DNA from: Cerioporus squamosus
Taxonomy: Eukaryota > Basidiomycota > Agaricomycetes > Polyporales > Polyporaceae
Direction of reading: 5' to 3'
Length of the DNA: 13,729 nt
Assembly: GCA_022592435.1 (NCBI GenBank)
Contig: JABYQS010000765.1
Coordinates: 1 to 13,729 of the forward strand
Notes under the pieces: model-generated
The model's input: the letters and a program-made list of their open reading frames with translations, nothing else
What the model was told of the DNA's origin: nothing
Databases searched by the model: none
Translations under genes and position numbers: made by a program
In this document: positions 8,771 to 13,729 of the stretch, one piece after another
Numbering within the stretch: position 1 is the first letter of the stretch
How the letters are laid out: every line of letters begins with the position of its first letter

Positions 8771-10253
8771 CTACCAATCGTTCAGGCTCTTGCGCCCAGG
8801 ATGACACAGGTTCATCCCACCGCGGAGGAGCGCTGGGAGGATCCGTCCACCGACAATCGTCTCCTTCACGATCGCGTCGACCTCGTGCGGCGTGACGCGC
8901 CCGTACCAGATCGACGCGCCCCGGGGGTGTTGATCTGTCGTCGTTTGCGCGCATACGCACACACACACGCACACATACCGTCAGCGAACGATTCTGGCGG
9001 GAGAGGGGCACTGGGCAGGAAGCTCACGATGACGTTCCCGGCGTACTTGTGCCCGCCGATGTGCGAGCAGTAGAGGATGAGGGCGCGTTTGTGCTCGGCG
9101 TGCGCTGCGTCGACGCTCTTGAGCCGGCGGAGGATCTCCGCCTGCTTCTCTTCCGCGGACGACAGGCCCGCGAGGACGGGGTCGTCCTCGAGCGCGGGCC
9201 CTGAGAGGGTGGGGGCCTCGACTTGGGTGTGGACTTCCCAGCCCTCACGCTCGAGGGAGACGGTGAGCGCTGTGCCATTCAGTCAGAGTGAGCGTTGGTG
9301 GAGCGGGGTGACGTTTGGCGTAGGGGAAGGGACGGGGACGTACCGTGCTCGAGCTTGGGCGCGGCGATTGCACAGCGGTTGTCGCGCCGCTTGTGTGAAC
9401 CTGAGAATTGGGGTGACGAGGTAAGGTTCAGCCAGAAGGAAGGCGGGAGACGGAAGGGGACGCACAGAGGAGGATAACGCATGCGTAAGGGAGGATCCAT
9501 GACTTCACGGAGGTGTCTTTTGCATTTTGAGGTACCGAGTGCAGGTCTACCGATGGGCTCAGAGCGTGCTCCCACAGCTCCTCCGCGCCGGCGTGCGAGC
9601 TCTCGACCTCGGTGACGACCTTGTAGTCGGGGAAGACGAGCACGGTCTCCTTGTCGTCGTCTTCTGAGACAGTGCGGTGGCTGCCGTTCAGGATGGTGAC
9701 CTTGGGGACTTTGGCGGGGTTTGCGGGAAACACTCCAGAGACTGCGGGCTTAGCGCCATTGGCGGGTTTGTCGTCGTGTTTCTTCTCCTTGCCGTTGTGC
9801 TCCTTGCCTCCCGCACCACCACCAAAGAGACCGGGGGAGGACACATCGGACACAAACGCAGCGAGGGAGCCACGAGCATTGGTGACCTCACGGACCCAGT
9901 CCGACTTGCCAGTTGAGATGACTATCTAGCTCATAGATTAACGGCATGAGCCCAGGAGATCTTCCAAGGAACATACCTGACGGCCGTACGGCTTCACCGA
10001 GCCAAGCATCTCCGTTTCCATATCCACATCGAACTTCGGGTATTCATCGTGGCCTAGCGTACCGGGAAGGTTTGCAACTCGTCCAAAGAGGTGGGTGCAG
10101 TGCCGTAAACTCACCTTCATCGCAAGGATCTGCACAAGCTCTGCAAGGGGCTTCCGACACAGGAACCTCTGCTGCCTGGAGTTGAGCGGCGGTCTGGTCC
10201 ATGTCGAGGTTCTGGCCGAGTGCAAGTGCCTTCAGTTTGCGAAACGCGCTCAT
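8771..10253 (-). CDS. Apd1/Aim32-family (sucrase/ferredoxin-like) [2Fe-2S] protein, one frame break near the 3' end
   Basis: The ATG is at 10253-10251 and the stop TAG at 8771-8773. Exons: 10115-10253, 9977-10053, 9466-9925, 9344-9400, 9028-9269, 8771-8934; introns are GT-AG, 51-93 nt. The N-terminus MSAFRKLKALALGQ leads to a Cys cluster (C37, C40, C44). Then come EMLGSVKPYGRQ and ISTGKSDWVREV, typical of the sucrase/ferredoxin-like family. The family's C-terminal thioredoxin-like domain holds a [2Fe-2S] cluster with two Cys and two His, and here C226-X8-C235 (SHKRRDNR between them) and H314-X3-H318 in SHIGGHKYAGN are in the right order. Residues after GNVI would continue TPRGASIWYGRV...LLRGGMNL, but the frame slips by one base in the C5G4 run at 8919-8927 (exons total 1139 nt; one more gives 379 residues). 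The protein ends in Trp (SLNDW), as in Apd1, where the last Trp is needed for cytosolic cluster assembly. Likely a cytosolic or mitochondrial redox protein; the exact role is unknown. Confidence 0.8.
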
Positions 10254-10860
10254 GTCTGCGGGGCAGGTATGCGACTTGGGGATGCGGGGGTTCTTTCTAG
10301 CGGGGTTCTAGAGGAACGCTGGACTCTATCCGGAGTATAAGAGCGCGCTCGGCATTGGTAAGTGGGTCTGGCGGTAATTCCGACGTGGGGGCCGACGATA
10401 GGACGTTGGGCATCATCGAGAACGACGAGGGGCATGGGCGGCGGCAGCCTGACGCAGCACCGCGGCTCTGGGCTAATCCCTATGACTTATCTGATAAGAT
10501 CGAACGTAATCTCTGATCGTACTGACCAAGCCGAGCCAAGCCGGCGCTCAGATCTCGCGATTCAGCCTGCGCATACCTACGCACTCACTCCGAGTGGCCC
10601 GTCGTCTCCGACTTCCCGTCTTCCAGACCCCCGCCACAGAGGTCGAGGCAATGCAGACATGACTTGCAATGCGCAGCAACGACGCCGGAGAGGTCGCAGG
10701 AGGGACACGGGGTATTAATTGCCCGAAGTTATCGCGGTTACGGTCAAGGTTCGCTTCGTTTAACCACGATGAGTAGTATCTGACCGATCGTAGATACACC
10801 GCAAGCTCGGCCACCTGGTCGGATGATCTGCGCAATTTCTGCGCAGCGCTGAACCCATCG
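10254..10860. promoter_or_regulatory. Upstream region of the Apd1-like gene and left border of the retrotransposon
   Basis: It lies between the ATG of the minus-strand Apd1-like gene and the copia LTR. The near part should be the promoter of that gene. A perfect GATA-type palindrome is at 10486-10498, and an inverted repeat GTATCT...AGATAC lies at about 10776-10797. Where host DNA ends and LTR begins cannot be fixed, because the other LTR is outside the window. No gene is seen. Confidence 0.4.
10486..10498. promoter_or_regulatory. Palindromic GATA-factor site
   Basis: CTTATC-T-GATAAG is a perfect inverted pair of GATAAG, the core bound by fungal GATA zinc-finger factors that control nitrogen use and iron uptake. 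It is about 230 bases upstream of an iron-sulfur protein gene. Binding is inferred. Confidence 0.35.
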
Positions 10861-11138
10861 CTATGCTATGTGTCTATGTCGAGCGCAATAGGCGCTTGGC
10901 GTCCCTCCGTCGGCATCACCCGCAGGGGGATATCCTCCCACCGACGTCACATCCCAACCCTCACTCGTTACACCATCATCCGAGTGAGGGTATGTCGTTC
11001 TCCCCCGTATCTACGCATGTATACGTCGCTCACATCCCTGCGCAGGAGTCCACTGACTCAGGCGTCAGGTATATATTCACTCGTTACACCATCATCCGAG
11101 TGAGGGAGTCCACTGACTCAGGCGTCAGGTTCTTCACA
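10861..11138 (+). repeat. Putative 5' LTR (3' end defined, start uncertain)
   Basis: The segment ends ...TTCTTCACA directly before the primer-binding site, giving the terminal CA expected of an LTR. TATATA at 11071-11076 could be its promoter. It holds internal direct repeats (10961-11130). The start is set near a TG-rich stretch around 10863-10869 only as a guess. Confidence 0.45.
10961..11130 (+). repeat. Two interleaved direct repeats in the LTR
   Basis: A 30-bp unit starting TCACTCGTTACACC occurs at 10961-10990 and 11077-11106. A 25-bp unit starting GAGTCCACTGACTC occurs at 11046-11070 and 11106-11130. The order is A-spacer-B-short spacer-A-B, with both pairs exact. The first A copy is also a hairpin, with ACCCTCACTCG pairing to CGAGTGAGGGT across the unit. 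Confidence 0.85.
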
Positions 11139-11153
11139 GGTTATGAGCCCTGC
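11139..11153 (+). other. Primer-binding site for the anticodon arm of initiator tRNA-Met
   Basis: GGTTATGAGCCCTGC is complementary over 15 bases to the anticodon stem-loop of the yeast-type initiator tRNA-Met (GCAGGGCUCAUAACC). Drosophila copia and yeast Ty5 prime from a cleaved initiator tRNA at this internal site rather than from the 3' CCA end. It follows the LTR CA with no gap. Confidence 0.75.
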
Positions 11154-11355
11154 TGTCTGATCCCCGTAGATCAGCATACCTACGCCTGTTTCACCTCGCA
11201 CGCGCTTTCCAACGCGTTCTCACTCGTCATCCTACGCCTTTCCGGCGTCTCCACAGTCGTTTTTACACGCATATAGTCACTCCCTCTTCTCATCATGACC
11301 CTCGGCCACCCCTCAGGTGACGTCAACGGCGGCGGCGCCGATCCCAACGTTGGTA

Positions 11356-11381
11356 CAGTCGACACCCTCCTAATGCATACC
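11356..11381 (+). repeat. Left terminal inverted repeat of the MITE
   Basis: 26 bases matching the reverse complement of 11795-11820 at 25 positions; the only difference is base 15 (C here, T in the other arm). It contains the GTCGAC palindrome and the outermost ATGCAT. Confidence 0.88.
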
Positions 11382-11794
11382 CCTCATAACGCATAAATGT
11401 TGATAATGCATAGGTTTTTGGCTTTCCCGAGTTGGGGAAGGGGGAAACTGTATGCATAATGCATAATCCGTTGATAACGCATAATGCATACCAAATCTGG
11501 AGGAAAATGCATAGGATTGTTTACTTAATAAGGCAGTTTGTTGCTGATATAAGTGGCCTGGTGACACATATCTGGGGCCAATTATGGCTGATATGGTCGG
11601 CAAGCCTCCAGATATGAGGGGTTGGCTCATATTCTGCCTCCCAAAACCCGTATGGGAACCTTTCCGAACCCTTATCCAGGGCCGGCTATGCACCCCAGGT
11701 GAGCGCTTACGAGACTAACCGCTGGCGCTCATTAGGCGCTCATTCGTATAAGACATAACCTCCCATAATGCATAACTGAGGCCCTTTCCCGACA

Positions 11795-11820
11795 GGTATG
11801 CATTAAGAGGGTGTCGACTG
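11795..11820 (-). repeat. Right terminal inverted repeat of the MITE
   Basis: Partner of the left repeat, followed directly by the TA duplication at 11821-11822 and then by resumed gag coding sequence. Confidence 0.88.
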
Positions 11821-13675
11821 TACTCAAGGTGCGCAGCCCAATCCCAACGCTGGTCCAGCCCCTTCCTCGCAACCCCGCGCTCCCCACGTCCCCGCCGCCT
11901 CCATCGCGTCCATGTTCCTTTCCGATCCCAAGGATGAGGACCTCCTCGACCTCAACCGGAACAACTGGCCCAAGTGGTCCCGCTCCGTTCGCTCCGCGCT
12001 TGCCATGTCCTCTGGCGGGCTTCTCGGTTTCCTCGAGGGCCGCGTCGCCTGCCCCAACGATTCCCTCTGGCCGGAGGAGCACAACAACTGGGTCAATAAC
12101 GACACGATGGTTCGCGCCTGGTGCAGCCATCGAGCTAAGGGCGACGACCAGCGCATTATCGACAACGCTAAGACTGCTCACGCGATGTGGGTGCTCTTGC
12201 GGACTCGTCACCAGAAACAGGGCCCGTACGCACAGGCCTTGCTCCTTCGCGAGCTTCTCAACGTCCGCTTCGACGCATCCCAACCCCTCCCCCATCAGGG
12301 TCGTGAGCTCATTGAGCGCTGCGAACGCATCATTGCCATGGGTCCTCTCTCTACCAATTCCCTCGCCGTCGTCTCTCTCCTTCACGTCCTCGGATACGGT
12401 TTCGAGCACATCGCGACCGGCATCATCAACGAACAGGCTAAATCTGGCGACACCCTCACCACTGACGACATCGTCCGCCGTCTGCAACTCGAGCAGCAGC
12501 AGATCAACGGTCGCGTCGGCTCTTCTCCCGCGCCGTCTATCGTTCTCGCTGCTCAAGCGAAGACCGGGGGGCGCCCTTTTTGTACGAATTGCAAGCAGAA
12601 CGGACACTGGGTCCAGAGCTGTTACCAGGTCGGCGGGCCTCTGTATCCCCAACGCGACGAGCTCATTGCGGCACAGCAGCGCAAGAGGGCTGACCGCAAG
12701 AAAATCGACGGCACGTCCTCGTCGTCGTCTTCTTCCACTTCGTCGACGTCGGCCGGTACGAAGCACCGCCTGCTCCGGGACCCCGCTGGGAAGGCGTACT
12801 TCCTCGACGGTGATTTCCTCGTGCCGCTGTCCGCGGCCACGTCGTCGGGCGCGTCTTCCGCTCCTCAGGAGTTCGCCGGTGTCGCCTTCTCCGGCGACTC
12901 CGCGATGGGGGGTGTGCAACTGTCTACAGACGCAATCCTCGCCGACGATGCGCCTCCCGCCTGGCTGCTCGACCTCACGCAGGACGCTCAACCTGCGGCT
13001 CTCGCGGCTGTCACGGACGACGCGTTTGCGGCCGTCGGCCTTGGTCCCTTCGTCCTCGACTCTGGTGCCTCTGTTCACCTCTCACCCGATCGCGCTGATT
13101 TCCACGACTTTCGGCCGATCGCTCCCCACGGCATCCGAGGAGTCAACGGCTCTCTGATCTATGCCGAAGGCGTCGGTACCGTCCGCCTCCGTCTCTCTGG
13201 CGGCGCTGTCCTCCGTCTCGACAACGTGCTCTACGTTCCCAAGGCCGCCGTGCGCCTCATCTCCGTCCGTGCTCTCTGCGACGGGCCCTCCAACTTCTCC
13301 GTGGTCTTCGCTCGCGACGGCGTCACCCTCCGCAGTTCCTCTGGCGATATCGTCTTCAATGGTGCTCGCCATGGCCACTCGCTCTTCACCCTCGACTCGC
13401 CCTTGCCCGACTGTGCTCTCCACGCCAGTCGCCTCCCCAACGTCGAGACCCTACACCGTCGCTACGGGCACCCAAGTTACGGTGTTGTTTGGCAGATTGC
13501 CAAGCAGCTCCGTGATTCAGGTACGCCTCTCGACCTCTCCGAGCCTCCCTTCAAATGCGACTCATGTATTCTTGGGAAACAAAAGCGTTCGTCTGTCCCC
13601 AAGACTCGTGAGGGTGCGAAGGCGAAGGGAGTGGGTGACCTCATATATATCGATGGTGCTGGCGAGCAGGCTACG

Positions 13676-13729
13676 TGATCCGCCACAGGAAACCTCCATA
13701 CATTAGACCTCATAGACGACCATTCCCCA
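13676..13729 (+). other. Integrase core fragment downstream of the nonsense codon
   Basis: The frame of the polyprotein stays open after the TGA to the end of the window and reads SATGNLHTLDLIDDHSP, the start of a copia integrase catalytic core (rve). It shows that the stop interrupts, and does not end, the polyprotein. Confidence 0.7.

Larger units (their letters stand above)
11356..11820. mobile_element. 465-bp MITE (TA-flanked, Tc1/mariner-like ends) inserted in copia gag
   Basis: Both ends begin CAGTCGACACCCTC and form 26-bp terminal inverted repeats (11356-11381 and 11795-11820) with one mismatch. TA flanks each side (11354-11355, 11821-11822), the target duplication of Tc1/mariner-superfamily transposases. 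The inside has no coding frame, is much more AT-rich than its surroundings and carries eight ATGCAT palindromes plus degenerate ACGCATA forms. It is therefore a non-autonomous element that would need a transposase from elsewhere. The flanks join in frame as gag when it is removed with one TA. The family is not recognised. Confidence 0.88.
11295..13678 (+). pseudogene. copia gag-pol (Gag, protease, integrase start), interrupted
   Basis: The ATG at 11295 starts MTLGHPSGDVNGG and stays open to the inserted element at 11356. Beyond it the same frame resumes at 11823 and is open to TGA at 13676-13678. Gag-like sequence includes NNWPKWSRSVRSAL and AHAMWVLLRTRHQ, the pattern of copia Gag (UBN2-type). 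A zinc knuckle, C-X2-C-X4-H-X4-C (CTNCKQNGHWVQSC), is at 12581-12622. A Ser-rich linker follows. The protease active site is FVLDSGAS, with DSGAS at 13058-13072. The integrase zinc domain has H-X4-H (codons 13454 and 13469) and C-X2-C (13556 and 13565) in LHRRYGHPS and KCDSCILGKQK. The first catalytic Asp lies in LIYIDGAG just before the stop. After the TGA the frame continues with TGNLHTLDLIDDHS, normal integrase core, so the stop is a lesion. A frame starting at the internal ATG at 11912 gives 588 residues. Confidence 0.85.
10861..13729 (+). mobile_element. Ty1/copia-type LTR retrotransposon, 5' part, disrupted
   Basis: The order LTR end, tRNA primer site, Gag with zinc knuckle, aspartic protease, integrase zinc domain and integrase core is that of Ty1/copia (Pseudoviridae-like) elements, in which integrase precedes reverse transcriptase. 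Reverse transcriptase, RNase H and the 3' LTR lie beyond the window. The 5' border is a guess: the 5' LTR ends at 11138 but its TG start is not identified. The copy is interrupted by a smaller element (11356-11820) and has an in-frame TGA at 13676-13678, so it is probably unable to move by itself. Confidence 0.8.

Noticed and set aside
8945..8970. GT/CA-rich microsatellite-like stretch
   Set aside because: Short, imperfect, and lies inside an intron of the Apd1-like gene; ordinary simple sequence.
11732..13157. Two 448-codon open frames (minus 11732-13078, plus 11811-13157) over the copia gag region
   Set aside because: Both are shadow frames of the GC-rich gag-protease frame, Arg/Ser/Pro-rich with no recognisable motif; the frame with zinc knuckle and DSGAS is the real one.
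11295..13729. Repeat-induced point mutation of the retrotransposon
   Set aside because: The coding part keeps high GC and a long open frame; a single TGA is not a RIP pattern.
1..13729. CRISPR array, bacterial operon or secondary-metabolite cluster
   Set aside because: The genes have spliceosomal introns, there are no spaced repeats of CRISPR type, and no synthase or transporter grouping is present.

Overview
The window looks like nuclear DNA of a filamentous basidiomycete, probably a mushroom-forming fungus. The coding DNA is GC-rich, the genes are split by many 50-170 nt GT-AG introns with CTGAC/CTAAC-like branch sites just before the acceptor, and the readable proteins are of fungal type. 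The lineage is inferred from style and was not tested by a search.

Layout: 1-409 (+) is the 3' end of a flavin-dependent monooxygenase gene. 540-1436 (-) is a MED18-like Mediator subunit gene, tail-to-tail with it. 1833-3126 (-) is a forkhead transcription factor gene with five coding exons. 3127-4259 is a divergent intergenic region. 4260-4933 (+) encodes a small membrane protein with Tim17-like character. 5174-8121 (+) encodes a Sch9-type AGC kinase with a C2 domain, six exons and 821 residues. 8122-8770 separates convergent gene ends. 8771-10253 (-) encodes an Apd1/Aim32 (sucrase/ferredoxin-like) iron-sulfur protein. From an undetermined point after 10254 to the window edge lies the 5' part of a Ty1/copia retrotransposon: LTR end, primer-binding site complementary to the anticodon arm of initiator tRNA-Met, then gag, protease and the start of integrase.

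The best mobile-element result is nested. A 465-bp non-coding element (11356-11820) has 26-bp terminal inverted repeats and TA target duplications, and it sits inside the copia gag reading frame. Removing it together with one TA rejoins gag exactly in frame from an ATG at 11295. It carries eight copies of the palindrome ATGCAT. The copia copy also has an in-frame TGA at the start of the integrase core, so it is doubly disabled.

A second pattern concerns sequence quality or gene decay. Three minus-strand genes carry single-base frame breaks in otherwise conserved reading: three in MED18, one in the Apd1-like gene and one probable in the forkhead gene. The plus-strand kinase, monooxygenase and membrane-protein genes splice cleanly. 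The breaks could be assembly indels or real lesions; RNA or raw reads would decide.

The host genes do not form an operon or an evident cluster. They are ordinary cell functions (Mediator, forkhead regulation, nutrient signalling, iron-sulfur protein) next to a transposon-invaded edge.
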